Shown piece by piece: positions 1-8,624 of a DNA stretch of 20,339 nt. The stretch spans positions 1 to 20,339 of the forward strand of contig JAOAHW010000012.1 of the NCBI GenBank assembly GCA_026415015.1, written 5' to 3'. The position numbers were made by a program, and so were the translations under genes. The notes under the pieces were generated by a model. The model was not told where the DNA came from, ran no database searches, and was given only the letters and a program-made list of their open reading frames with translations. Origin of the DNA: Syntrophorhabdaceae bacterium. GTDB taxonomy: Bacteria > Desulfobacterota > Syntrophorhabdia > Syntrophorhabdales > Syntrophorhabdaceae. Numbering within the stretch: the stretch's first letter is position 1; each line of letters opens with the position of its first letter.

Positions 1-3
1 CTG

Positions 4-37
4 GTCTCGTGGGCTCGGAGATGTGTATAAGAGACAG
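4..37 (+). other. Nextera (Tn5) Read-2 sequencing adapter, artefact
   Basis: These 34 bases match the Illumina Nextera transposase Read-2 adapter as I know it. Bases 4-18 are the adapter-specific part, and bases 19-37 are the 19-bp Tn5 mosaic end (AGATGTGTATAAGAGACAG). Bases 1-3 are probably the end of the index. Genomic sequence starts at 38, exactly where the tagmentation junction should be, inside the murC reading frame. It is untrimmed library sequence at a contig end, not a transposon of the organism. Confidence 0.97.
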
Positions 38-691
38 GTCTATACATATGATATCCATTCCGTAAAATGGCACCTTATTCAAAAAGGTGAGGAACGCTGA
101 CTTTATGTCATTTAAATCCCTGTAGAAATCAAGGTGTTCCAAATCAATATTGGTAACCACGGCAATAGTGGGGAATAAAAGCAAAAAAGTCCCGTCGCTC
201 TCATCTGCCTCTGCAACAAGGTATTTGCTGCCACCAAGTTTTGCATTACTGCCAAAACTATTGAGTTTGCCCCCTATTACACATGTGGGGTCCATACCTG
301 CATGGGCTAGGATTGTGGATATAAGGGATGTGGTTGTTGTCTTGCCATGGGCCCCTGCAACAGCTATGCTATATTTCATCCTCATGAGCTCTGCAAGCAT
401 CTCTGCCCTCTGGATAACAGGGATAAATAGTTCTTTTGCCTTCTGTACCTCTGGATTATCAAACCTCACTGCAGAGGATATAACCACCACATGGGCACCT
501 ATGACATTCTCCTCCCTGTGGCCATAGTAGACCTTTGCCCCAAGCCTCTCAAGCCTCTCTGTGGTGTCATTCTTTCTTATGTCTGAACCTGTGATGGTAA
601 AGCCAAGGTTCAGTAACACCTCTGCAATCCCACTCATACCTATCCCGCCAATCCCTACAAAATGGACCTTCTCTATGTTATGAAATACCAT
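38..691 (-). CDS. murC: UDP-N-acetylmuramate--L-alanine ligase MurC, 3' part missing
   Basis: MurC joins L-alanine to UDP-MurNAc with ATP in the cytoplasm, the first amino acid step of peptidoglycan precursor synthesis. I translated 218 residues from the ATG at 691. An N-terminal Rossmann motif (GIGGIGMSGIA, residues 13-23) is followed by the Mur ligase P-loop (GAHGKTTT, 113-120), EADESDG (161-167) and NIDLEHLDFY (181-190). The usual length is about 450-480 residues, so over half is missing, including the C-terminal ligase domain. The cut is the adapter junction, not a mutation. An AAGGGG ribosome binding site sits 7 bases before the start. The start lies 14 bases inside the end of murG, which points to translational coupling in the dcw operon. 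Confidence 0.96.
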
Positions 692-1748
692 CTTTTATCC
701 CCTTTATAATAAGACCCTCTGCATCATCAATGTACAGCCTGCCTATATTTTCACCCATCTTTTTCAAGAGTTCTGGTTCATCGATGAGTCTCTTGATTAC
801 ATAGAAAAGCCTCTCACCGCTTGCCTCACTGTTTTCAATTATGTATCCCCCACCAGCCCTCTCAACCTGGAGTGCATTCTTCCACTGATGCTGTCCTGCT
901 GAAAAAGGATAGGGTATCAGGATTGCAGGTCTCTTAAAGTATGCAAGCTCAAATATTGTGCTTGCCCCTGCCCTCGATATAACAACATGGGAGTTGTTGT
1001 AATAATAGGCCATATTATCGGTAAATGCAAAGACCTCATGTTTTACCTTGGATCTCTCGTATATATCCTTTACACCTTCATAGTCCTCTGTCCCGGTCTG
1101 ATGAAATATTACAACCTTATCCCTGTAATCGTCTAAATAATTAAGCATATCCACTACTGACTGGTTTATGCTCCTTGCACCCCTGCTACCTCCAAAAACA
1201 AATATCCCGAAACGGTCATCATTTGGTTGGCCATTTCTCTTCTTTACAGAATTCCTTATGGGATTACCGGTGAGCATGACCCTTGATCCAGCAAGATAGT
1301 GTCTTGTATCCTCAAAGCTTATAAATATGGTCTTTGCATACTTGGCAAGTATCCTGTTTGCAAGCCCTGGCTGAACATTCTGCTCATGGAGAAAAATGTG
1401 GGTCCCGTGTATAAAACCAGCTATAACCATAGGCACAGATGCAAACCCCCCCATGCCAAGGATGGCCTGGGGTTCTTCTCTTTTTATGTGTCTCAAACAG
1501 GTATGGATACCCTTTACAAGGTTTGCAACAGTTACCAATTTATAGGCAATGTTCCTCCCTGAAAACTGCCTGGCATCCACATACAAGAGCCTGTATCCTG
1601 CCTGTGGAACAGCCCTTGCCTCAAGGCCTGTCCTGGTACCAATAAAGACCACCTCATTATCAGAGGATATGGCAGTAAACCTGTCTGCTATGGATATACC
1701 TGGGAAGACATGGCCACCAGTTCCACCTGCTGCAATAAAAAGCTTCAT
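678..1748 (-). CDS. murG: Lipid II synthase, UDP-GlcNAc:lipid I N-acetylglucosaminyltransferase MurG
   Basis: MurG adds GlcNAc to lipid I at the inner face of the membrane, giving lipid II. The 356-residue protein has the normal length and GT-B fold signatures: GGTGGH (8-13) for the lipid acceptor loop, HEQN (121-124), GNPIR (161-165), GGSRGARSIN (186-195) and the UDP-GlcNAc site SRAGASTIFE (258-267) with AGQHQWKNA (284-292). The ATG at 1748 has a GAGGAG ribosome binding site 9 bases upstream. It follows the ftsW-position gene by 14 bases and overlaps murC by 14 bases. Nothing suggests loss of function. Confidence 0.97.
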   Translation of the reverse strand: MKLFIAAGGTGGHVFPGISIADRFTAISSDNEVVFIGTRTGLEARAVPQAGYRLLYVDARQFSGRNIAYKLVTVANLVKGIHTCLRHIKREEPQAILGMGGFASVPMVIAGFIHGTHIFLHEQNVQPGLANRILAKYAKTIFISFEDTRHYLAGSRVMLTGNPIRNSVKKRNGQPNDDRFGIFVFGGSRGARSINQSVVDMLNYLDDYRDKVVIFHQTGTEDYEGVKDIYERSKVKHEVFAFTDNMAYYYNNSHVVISRAGASTIFELAYFKRPAILIPYPFSAGQHQWKNALQVERAGGGYIIENSEASGERLFYVIKRLIDEPELLKKMGENIGRLYIDDAEGLIIKGIKDGIS

Positions 1749-1762
1749 GCTGTTTCTCTCCT

Positions 1763-2536
1763 CTATGTCTTCATCATCATGCCGGCAATGGGGGCTAAAA
1801 TCAGGACCGCTGTAACAGGCTGATATACTATACTACTTGAGAGCCTAAGACCTACAACCATGAGTATGTCTATACAGATACCCAAAAGGCCCAAAAAAGA
1901 GATTATCCTTAAAAAGTCTGTATTTTTTACAAAACCGATAAAACTCCATATCAAGAGTAAAAGGGGTGATGAAAGGAGGATATACCTCTGTATATCACTG
2001 CTGAAGTTTATGCCTGCACCAGTTATTGGTATCTTCTTTACTACAAGGGCAACAATAATACAGAATGTATACCCGAGGACAAGAAATATCACCTTATTAT
2101 GCCCGATTATAAAAAGATAAAGCATCAATGGCAGGGCAATGGAGATGATAAGGACAGGCCTCCCTACCATCAAGAGATTAAAAAATGCAGAAAAATAAAG
2201 TATTGATATGGCAACTACCTCTTTAAAGAGCCCTTTTTGGCTTTCTTTTATGGTGACAAGGTAAAACACAATACTATAGAATGCTATAAAGGCAACAAAG
2301 AAATCGAGGCACTCCTTGATATGGAGGTGGGGGAACACAAGAAAGAGGGATGTTATAATAAATTGGCTTATTATAAAAGGGTATTTCATGACAAATATAT
2401 ATCTATCAGGGATACGGCAGATAAGGTAAGCTGCTGCCAGACCAGTGAAGATGAGACTCACCTTTATAAAGTTCATCTCCCTCACTATACTGTATAACAG
2501 CAGGGTTGTAAGGATTAAGACAGTGGCCTTTTTCAT
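1763..2536 (-). CDS. Polytopic membrane protein at the ftsW position, lacking SEDS motifs
   Basis: The gene sits between murD and murG, where ftsW (lipid II-polymerising SEDS glycosyltransferase) lies in a standard dcw cluster. It overlaps murD by 4 bases (ATGA), with a GAGG site 5 bases before the start. The 257-residue product is very hydrophobic, with about nine or ten membrane segments by eye (near 4-18, 23-40, 50-69, 76-96, 105-122, 125-145, 147-166, 186-203, 208-230, 236-254). FtsW is usually about 360-400 residues. The large extracellular loop before TM8, the HTDFIF-type sequence with the catalytic Asp, and the PFISYGGSS motif are not visible. Only SSD (179-181) could be a vestige of the Asp region. 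FtsW ancestry is inferred from position and topology; an unrelated membrane protein is possible. Confidence 0.6.
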   Translation of the reverse strand: MKKATVLILTTLLLYSIVREMNFIKVSLIFTGLAAAYLICRIPDRYIFVMKYPFIISQFIITSLFLVFPHLHIKECLDFFVAFIAFYSIVFYLVTIKESQKGLFKEVVAISILYFSAFFNLLMVGRPVLIISIALPLMLYLFIIGHNKVIFLVLGYTFCIIVALVVKKIPITGAGINFSSDIQRYILLSSPLLLLIWSFIGFVKNTDFLRIISFLGLLGICIDILMVVGLRLSSSIVYQPVTAVLILAPIAGMMMKT

Positions 2537-3858
2537 ATAGACCTCACAATCTCTTTGAATATCTCTCCCCTCTCCTTATAATCCCTGAACATGTCAAAGC
2601 TACTGCACATGGGTGATAAAAGGACAGTATCACCTTTTTCTGCCACATCCATTGCCCTTTTCACAGCATCATTTAGATCCACTGCCTCGTAGATGTCTAT
2701 ATGTCCTGCAAGCTCTTCAATCATCCGCTTTCTTGCCTCTCCAATGAGGATAAGGGCCCTCACCTTTTTTAATTCATCCATAATGACCCTATAACTACCG
2801 CCTTTATCCTTTCCACCGGCAATAAGTACAATATGGCCATCTATACCCTGCAAAGCCCTTTTTGTAGCATCTACATTGGTGGCCTTTGAATCATTTATAA
2901 ATCTTATGCCCTTTATCTCTCTTACATATTCAACCCTGTGGGGCAGGCCCTTAAAACCCTTTAACACCCCCTCTATGATACCCCTGTCTATCCCTATTAT
3001 ATGGGCAACAAGGAGGACAGCGAGGAGATTCTCTGTATTGTGTATCCCAGGAAGGGGGCTTATGTCTCTTTTGTAGATAAATTCCCTGCCATTAAACCTT
3101 ATGTACATATTATTGTCCCTGTAGTATGCACCCTCTTTTAGGACATCACGCACAGAAAAATAGAGTGTTTTTGCCTTCAGAGGTCTTTCTATTTTTATAT
3201 CCCAATTCAAGACGGCAAAGTCATCCCCTGATTGATTTTCAAATATCTTAAGTTTTGCATCCCTGTATTCTTCAAAGCTCCTGTATCTATCCAGGTGGTC
3301 TTCTGTAATGTTGAGAAGTACAGATACATGGGGATGAAACATCTGTATTGTCTCGAGCTGAAAGCTGCTGATCTCCAGTATAATATATTTTGCCTTTCTT
3401 CCCTCCATAACATAGTTAAAAAGGGGATTACCTATATTCCCTCCCACAAAGACATGACCAAATGCAGCCTCAAAGACCTCTCCCATAAGTGTTGTAACAG
3501 TGGTCTTACCATTTGTCCCTGTGATGGCTATGATAGGGCAATCAACAAATGCGAATGCAAGCTCGATCTCCCCTACTACCTTGATACCCCTTTTTACTGC
3601 CTCCTTGATGTAAGGCATCTCTATATCCACACCAGGGCTCACAACTATCATATCATTGTTTATGAAATCATCTATATTGTGGCCGCCAAATGTACCCTTG
3701 AATTCTATACCACGGAGTTCTGCTATGGCACCAGATAGCTCTTGCTCTCCTTTGGTGTCTGTTATAGTTATGGTCTTCCCCTGTCTTCCGAGGAATCTTG
3801 CTACTGAAACCCCTGTCTTGCCAAGCCCGACTATAAGTATCCTGTCTGGTATATCCAT
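2533..3858 (-). CDS. murD: UDP-N-acetylmuramoyl-L-alanine--D-glutamate ligase MurD
   Basis: MurD adds D-glutamate to UDP-MurNAc-L-Ala using ATP in the cytoplasm. The 441-residue length is normal. The N-terminal Rossmann-like motif is GLGKTGVSVA (11-20), and the Mur ligase P-loop is TGTNGKTT (113-120). Further on are the ligase-domain sequence FINDSKATN and, near the C-terminus, the MurD-type motif SPMCSSFDMFRDYKERG. The ATG at 3858 has a GAGG site 10 bases upstream and follows mraY by 8 bases. Its stop overlaps the next start (ATGA), so the two are probably translated together. Confidence 0.97.
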   Translation of the reverse strand: MDIPDRILIVGLGKTGVSVARFLGRQGKTITITDTKGEQELSGAIAELRGIEFKGTFGGHNIDDFINNDMIVVSPGVDIEMPYIKEAVKRGIKVVGEIELAFAFVDCPIIAITGTNGKTTVTTLMGEVFEAAFGHVFVGGNIGNPLFNYVMEGRKAKYIILEISSFQLETIQMFHPHVSVLLNITEDHLDRYRSFEEYRDAKLKIFENQSGDDFAVLNWDIKIERPLKAKTLYFSVRDVLKEGAYYRDNNMYIRFNGREFIYKRDISPLPGIHNTENLLAVLLVAHIIGIDRGIIEGVLKGFKGLPHRVEYVREIKGIRFINDSKATNVDATKRALQGIDGHIVLIAGGKDKGGSYRVIMDELKKVRALILIGEARKRMIEELAGHIDIYEAVDLNDAVKRAMDVAEKGDTVLLSPMCSSFDMFRDYKERGEIFKEIVRSI

Positions 3859-3866
3859 CTATGTTT

Positions 3867-4943
3867 CTACCTCAGTTTAAGAGTGCTTAGGGCCAGAAGC
3901 CCAAGTATAACAGATATAATCCAGAACCTAACCACTATCTTCTCCTCATTCCAACCCTTCAACTCGTAGTGATGGTGTATGGGTGCCATCCTGAAGGCCC
4001 TCTTGCCTCTCCATTTAAAGGAGATAACCTGTATAATCACCGATGCTGTCTCAAGGACAAATATACCGCCCACTATCAAAAGGAGTATCTCCTGTTTGAT
4101 AATTACTGCAATGGTGGCGAGGGTCGCACCCAGGGATAGAGACCCTGTATCACCCATGAAAAGTTCAGCAGGGTATGCATTATACCATAGAAACCCTATA
4201 CCAGCCCCTAACATGGCCCCGCATAAGATGGTGAGTTCCCCTGCCCCTTTTACGTAGAATATCTGGAGATACTGGGCAAATTTAATATTTCCAACGAGAT
4301 AGGAAAAGAGCATAAAGGTTGCACACACAGTAAGCACAGGGCCTATGGCAAGCCCGTCAAGGCCGTCTGTTAAATTCACAGCATTTGATGTACCCACTAT
4401 TATGAATATGGCGAGGAGTATGTAAAATATACCCAGGTCAGGTGTAATATTTTTAAAAAATGGGACAGTAAGTTCTGTTATGAAACCAGGCCTGAGATAA
4501 AGGAGCACACTTATTATAACAGAGAAGAATATTTGCAAGGACATCTTGGTCCTGCCAGATATACCCTTTCCATTTGTACCCCTCAGCTTCTTTATATCAT
4601 CGGCAAAACCTATACCTCCAAAGGACAAAAGTGTAAATGTAACAAGCCAGATGTAATAGTTTCTAAGGTCTGACCATAAAAGGGTAGGGATAATGGTGGA
4701 AATTAGTATTACAAAACCGCCCATGGTAGGTGTACCCTGTTTTGTTATATGCCTGTCCGGGACATCCTCTCTCTTGTCACTTTTTATCTTCCATTCATGG
4801 AACTTTCTAATTATGTAAGGGGTGAGAATAAAACTGATAATAAGGGCAGTGAGGATGGCAAGGACAGTCCTGAAGGTGATATATCTAAATACATTGAAAA
4901 CTGAAAACTTTACATACAAAGGAAACAGTAGATGATATAACAT
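3867..4943 (-). CDS. mraY: Phospho-N-acetylmuramoyl-pentapeptide-transferase MraY
   Basis: MraY moves phospho-MurNAc-pentapeptide to undecaprenyl phosphate, making lipid I on the inner membrane. The 358-residue polytopic protein has the family landmarks: KQGTPTMGG (68-76), the Asp pair in GFADDIKKL (D115, D116), NAVNLTDGLDGLA (188-199), FMGDTGSLSLG (262-272) and the HHH stretch (323-325) before YELKGW. The N-terminus (MLYHLLFPLYVKF, then FNVFRYITFRT) matches the usual start of the family, which supports the ATG at 4943. A GGAGG site lies 10 bases upstream. Stop and start share one base with murF (TGATG). Confidence 0.97.
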   Translation of the reverse strand: MLYHLLFPLYVKFSVFNVFRYITFRTVLAILTALIISFILTPYIIRKFHEWKIKSDKREDVPDRHITKQGTPTMGGFVILISTIIPTLLWSDLRNYYIWLVTFTLLSFGGIGFADDIKKLRGTNGKGISGRTKMSLQIFFSVIISVLLYLRPGFITELTVPFFKNITPDLGIFYILLAIFIIVGTSNAVNLTDGLDGLAIGPVLTVCATFMLFSYLVGNIKFAQYLQIFYVKGAGELTILCGAMLGAGIGFLWYNAYPAELFMGDTGSLSLGATLATIAVIIKQEILLLIVGGIFVLETASVIIQVISFKWRGKRAFRMAPIHHHYELKGWNEEKIVVRFWIISVILGLLALSTLKLR

Positions 4944-6301
4944 CAGGTCAATGCCTCCACTATCTCATCCATCCTTGCTGCTCTTGAGCCTTTAACAAGG
5001 ACAACATCATCCATCCTTATGACCTTTGTAGCCCGTTCAACAAGCGATTTCCTGTCTGTAAAAAGTTCTGCCCTTTCATCCCCCATTTCCTCAAAGGTAC
5101 AGGCAACTGACTCACCGATAAGAAAGGTCTTATTTATATTACTCTTTTTTAACAACCTGCCCAGTTCCCTGTGGTAAAACTCTGTCATACTGCCCAGTTC
5201 CTTCATATCGCCGATTATGGCAATCCTGTTACCCCGGCATGGGAGTTCTGCAACAGTCTTTATAGCCCACTCCATAGAAGATGGATTTGCATTATATGTA
5301 TCATCTACAACAATATACCCTTTTTTTGACTTTACAGGTCTGAATCGCTTATCATAGGATTCAAACTCCTCAATAGTCTCCTTTATAGATGACCTGCCTA
5401 TTCCAATAGTGTCTGCTATGGATGCTGCGGCAAGTATATTATAGAGATTGTGTTTCCCTAAGAGCCTTGTCCTTGCCTTAAAGTCTACTCTGGGGAAATT
5501 AAAGGATATACCAAACCCCTCCCATCCTAAGTCTTCATCTATGATGAGTCTATAAGAGGCATCCCTTTCTATGGCATAGTCACATGTAATATGGTCTCTG
5601 TCTATGTAAGAAGAGGTTATATATGGGTCATCGGCATTAATAAATATAGAGCCACCTTTTTTTGTTCCATAGAAAAGGTCAAGCTTCTCTTCAAGGACAC
5701 CCTTTATATCCACAAGGCCTTCAAGATGGGATGGGTTTATATTGGTAATGACAGATATATCAGGCTCAATAATAGCTGCAAGCTCCCTTATCTCGCCGCG
5801 ACTATTTGTCCCCACCTCAAAGACATTAAGGTCGTGGTCTTCCTTTATAGAGAGGATACTCTTGGACACACCTATTATGTTGTTATAATTCTTTTCATTA
5901 TAGTGCACAGAAAAGACCTTCTTTATCACAGCCACGAGTATCTCTTTTGTAGTTGTCTTGCCATTACTCCCTGTTATGGCAATAAACACACCCTTTGTCT
6001 TTTTCCTCTTATACTTTGCAAGGTCTGCAAGTGCTTTGAGAGTATCATCGACAAGTATGACAGTGTTCTTTATATTGGCAACCATTTCTGCCTTGTTCTT
6101 CTCGCAGAGACAACCACCATCTGATAGATCAAGGGCCTGCTTGATAAATTGATGACCATCATAGTTTTTGCCCTTGAGGGGAATAAAGAGTTCGCCTTTA
6201 TTTATAGACCTTGTATCAGTGGATATACCAGTAAAGTATGTCCTGTTAATTACAAGGGGCTCACCCTTCACCGCCTCTAAAATCTCATCGAGCATCCACA
6301 T
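4943..6301 (-). CDS. murF: UDP-N-acetylmuramoyl-tripeptide--D-alanyl-D-alanine ligase MurF
   Basis: MurF adds D-Ala-D-Ala to the UDP-MurNAc-tripeptide, the last cytoplasmic precursor step. The 452-residue protein carries the P-loop TGSNGKTT (110-117), VFEVGTNSRGEI in the central ATPase domain, NPSHLEG and the C-terminal ligase region around DDTYNANPSSM. It overlaps murE by 17 bases. Two in-frame ATG codons are possible (6301 and 6295). The first is preferred because GAGGAG (6309-6314) stands 7 bases before it. Confidence 0.96.
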   Translation of the reverse strand: MWMLDEILEAVKGEPLVINRTYFTGISTDTRSINKGELFIPLKGKNYDGHQFIKQALDLSDGGCLCEKNKAEMVANIKNTVILVDDTLKALADLAKYKRKKTKGVFIAITGSNGKTTTKEILVAVIKKVFSVHYNEKNYNNIIGVSKSILSIKEDHDLNVFEVGTNSRGEIRELAAIIEPDISVITNINPSHLEGLVDIKGVLEEKLDLFYGTKKGGSIFINADDPYITSSYIDRDHITCDYAIERDASYRLIIDEDLGWEGFGISFNFPRVDFKARTRLLGKHNLYNILAAASIADTIGIGRSSIKETIEEFESYDKRFRPVKSKKGYIVVDDTYNANPSSMEWAIKTVAELPCRGNRIAIIGDMKELGSMTEFYHRELGRLLKKSNINKTFLIGESVACTFEEMGDERAELFTDRKSLVERATKVIRMDDVVLVKGSRAARMDEIVEALT

Positions 6302-7739
6302 TTAAAAACTCCTCTGCTACCTCTCTGTCACTGAAGTGATATACACTGCTGCCTATGATCTGATAATCCTCATGCCCTTTACCGGCGATTAGCAGGCAAT
6401 CATCTTCTTTTAGCATCCCTATAGCCTCAGATATGGCATCCCTCCTGTTTTCTATTACCCTGTAAGAATTGCCATGAACACCCTTTATAATATCGTCTAT
6501 AATTTTTTTAGGGTCTTCATCCCTTGGATTATCCGATGTTATAATAGTGAAGTCAGAAAGCCTTGATGCTATATCACCCATAATAGGTCTCTTGGCAGTA
6601 TCCCTGTTTCCTCCGCAGCCAAAGATTGTTATGAGCCTGCCTTTCTTTAAGGCATTTAGCATCTCCAGGACCTTGGCAAGGGCATCAGGGGTATGGGCAT
6701 AGTCAACAAACACTGGATATCCTCTATTGTTTTTCACCCTCTCCATCCTACCAGGCACAGACTCAACTGACTCTATGCCCTCTTTGATGTGCTCCATATG
6801 TATCCCTTCTCCATAACCAAAAAGACATGCTGCCAGTATATTGGAGGCATTAAAGGCACCTATGAGGGGTGATGTGATTGTGAGACGCTCTCCTCCTAAT
6901 ACTATACTCAGCCTCAGACCATTTATATCCTCTGTATAGTCAGAGAGATAGGCATCGACCTGGCTACTGCGACTATAAAATAGTGTCTTTATAGGGGGTT
7001 TAGGGATGAATTCTCCAACATTGGGGTCATCCATATTGAGGACAGCATATCTTGTATACTTTTTGCTATTCATGAGGTAATGATGGAAAAGCAGTTTCTT
7101 TGCCTCTCTATAATTCTTTAAATCCTTGTGGTAGTCAAGATGGTCATGGGTTAGGTTTGTGAATATGGCGGTATTGAATTGTGTCCCCTCTACTCGCCTC
7201 TGATCAAGGGCATGGGATGAGACCTCCATTACTACATGACTTACCCCTGACAATACCATCTCAGCAAGTAGTCCCTGTAACTGTTCTGCCCCAGGGGTGG
7301 TGTTCTCTGCCTTAAAGGTCTTGCCTTTATACCTGTACGATATAGTCCCTATGACACCAGCGGCCATGCCAGCGGCATTGATGATAGACTCTATGAGATA
7401 GGTAGTGGTTGTCTTTCCGTTCGTACCTGTTATGCCTGTAATGTGGATCTTTTCTGAAGGGTCTCCATAGAACCTTGATGCAATCCTGCCCAGTGCAGAC
7501 TCTACTTGTCCTGTTATAATCTCACAACTAAAATTGTATCCATGTCTCTTGTGGGATACTATGGCAACAGCGCCCCTATTTAATGCATCTTTTATGTAAG
7601 ATTCACTTGTAGGGGTGGCAAAGAATATATAACCCTCTTTCACTTGTCTTGAATCCTTTGTTATACCCTTGACCTCCAGGTTCATCTCACCCACAATGGT
7701 ATCTACAGGTATATCCTTTATAAGGTCTGAGAGCCTCAT
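6285..7739 (-). CDS. murE: UDP-MurNAc-tripeptide synthetase MurE, meso-diaminopimelate type
   Basis: MurE adds the third stem-peptide residue in the cytoplasm. The 484-residue protein has P-loop TGTNGKTT (104-111), EVSSHALDQRRV (172-183), the region of the carbamylated lysine (REAKKLLF, K214) and DYAHTPDAL (346-354). The substrate motif is DNPR (403-406), which in this family marks meso-diaminopimelate enzymes rather than L-lysine ones. The cross-link residue of this cell wall is therefore probably meso-A2pm. It starts 3 bases after the stop of the ftsI-position gene and overlaps murF by 17 bases. Confidence 0.96.
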   Translation of the reverse strand: MRLSDLIKDIPVDTIVGEMNLEVKGITKDSRQVKEGYIFFATPTSESYIKDALNRGAVAIVSHKRHGYNFSCEIITGQVESALGRIASRFYGDPSEKIHITGITGTNGKTTTTYLIESIINAAGMAAGVIGTISYRYKGKTFKAENTTPGAEQLQGLLAEMVLSGVSHVVMEVSSHALDQRRVEGTQFNTAIFTNLTHDHLDYHKDLKNYREAKKLLFHHYLMNSKKYTRYAVLNMDDPNVGEFIPKPPIKTLFYSRSSQVDAYLSDYTEDINGLRLSIVLGGERLTITSPLIGAFNASNILAACLFGYGEGIHMEHIKEGIESVESVPGRMERVKNNRGYPVFVDYAHTPDALAKVLEMLNALKKGRLITIFGCGGNRDTAKRPIMGDIASRLSDFTIITSDNPRDEDPKKIIDDIIKGVHGNSYRVIENRRDAISEAIGMLKEDDCLLIAGKGHEDYQIIGSSVYHFSDREVAEEFLNVDAR

Positions 7740-7742
7740 AAT

Positions 7743-8624
7743 TCAGTTACTCACCCTTCCGTATAATATGCACTCTACCTCACCCATTACCCTCTCATGG
7801 GGTTTTGGAGACTGGTCATATACAGTGCCCATCCCTATAATCCTTATCTTACCTGTGTTCACATTGAGTTTTTCAAGGGCCCTTCTCATGGAGTAATTGG
7901 TGAGATCTGGCATTATCCACTCTTTTTCTGTCCTTACCTCTTTTCTGTCCTCAACCATTCTTGATTTAGAACGGACAAGCTCGAAGCCCTTATCAGTTCT
8001 CCTTATAATCATATCGTTCAATGTTATGGGGAAGAGTGTATCATATCCATCTCCCACATGCATCTCATATATAGTACTAAGCCTCGCCTTATTAACCACA
8101 TAGCCCTTGCCTGATAGGAGGTTTTCTGCATTTATATCCTCTTTGTGTTCTATATCCTCTCTTTTAAGAAAATCTGATATATCCTTCCTGCCTATAAGCT
8201 TTGATAGATTTCTTAGACCCTCTTCATCCCTATCTTGTAAAATCTGGAGGGGTTTCTTCCAGGTATTGTTGGAACATGGAATGAGCGTATCCTTCTCTAA
8301 TATCCCTTTTTTAATGGCATAACAGACAATAGGAATGGAGATAAAGAATAGGGGTTCAATATGGTCATCATCTTTTTTTATAACAGCGGTCTTTTCTTGT
8401 TCAGGCTGGGCCTCCTTTATTCTGTTATTGATTGATTCTTTATCCTGTTGTTTTTTTGTCTGTGGTACAGGCATTGATAGAGTCATATCTTTCTGTGTGT
8501 TGATTACTGCCTCAGAAACCCTTGCCATTTTTATTCGTTCTGTAATATTTATAGCCAATGATATGTACATAATGCATATGGTAAGACAGATGAAGAAGGC
8601 CTTTCTTTTAGCCCTTTTATTCAT
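7743..8624 (-). CDS. ftsI: FtsI/PBP3-derived membrane protein with PASTA domain, no transpeptidase motifs
   Basis: The gene occupies the ftsI (pbpB) slot between ftsL and murE. It overlaps ftsL by 4 bases and ends 3 bases before murE, so no missing exon-like piece can hide nearby. The 293-residue product has one N-terminal membrane anchor (about 9-27), a charged linker (about 45-90), then a PASTA-like domain at 237-290 (MPDLTNYSMRRALEKLNV, VYDQSPKP). In between, ISIPIVCYAIKKG (95-107) and GKGYVVNKARLSTIYEM (172-188) resemble the stretches around the SxxK and GQG regions of class B PBPs. The SxxK, SxN and KTG motifs are not present. FtsI is normally about 550-650 residues. The frame is open and normal in codon use, so this is a shortened, probably non-catalytic protein rather than a sequencing frameshift. 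Confidence 0.72.
   Translation of the reverse strand: MNKRAKRKAFFICLTICIMYISLAINITERIKMARVSEAVINTQKDMTLSMPVPQTKKQQDKESINNRIKEAQPEQEKTAVIKKDDDHIEPLFFISIPIVCYAIKKGILEKDTLIPCSNNTWKKPLQILQDRDEEGLRNLSKLIGRKDISDFLKREDIEHKEDINAENLLSGKGYVVNKARLSTIYEMHVGDGYDTLFPITLNDMIIRRTDKGFELVRSKSRMVEDRKEVRTEKEWIMPDLTNYSMRRALEKLNVNTGKIRIIGMGTVYDQSPKPHERVMGEVECILYGRVSN

Noticed and set aside
4..37. Tn5 mosaic end as a real transposon end
   Set aside because: It is joined to the Nextera-specific adapter part and lies exactly at the contig edge; no transposase or second end is present.
150..527. 125-codon plus-strand open frame
   Set aside because: It is antisense to murC, whose P-loop and other motifs read through the same bases on the minus strand.
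7743..8624. ftsI as a frameshifted pseudogene
   Set aside because: The frame is open throughout, codon use matches the neighbours, and no catalytic motifs appear in other frames or the 3-base gap to murE.
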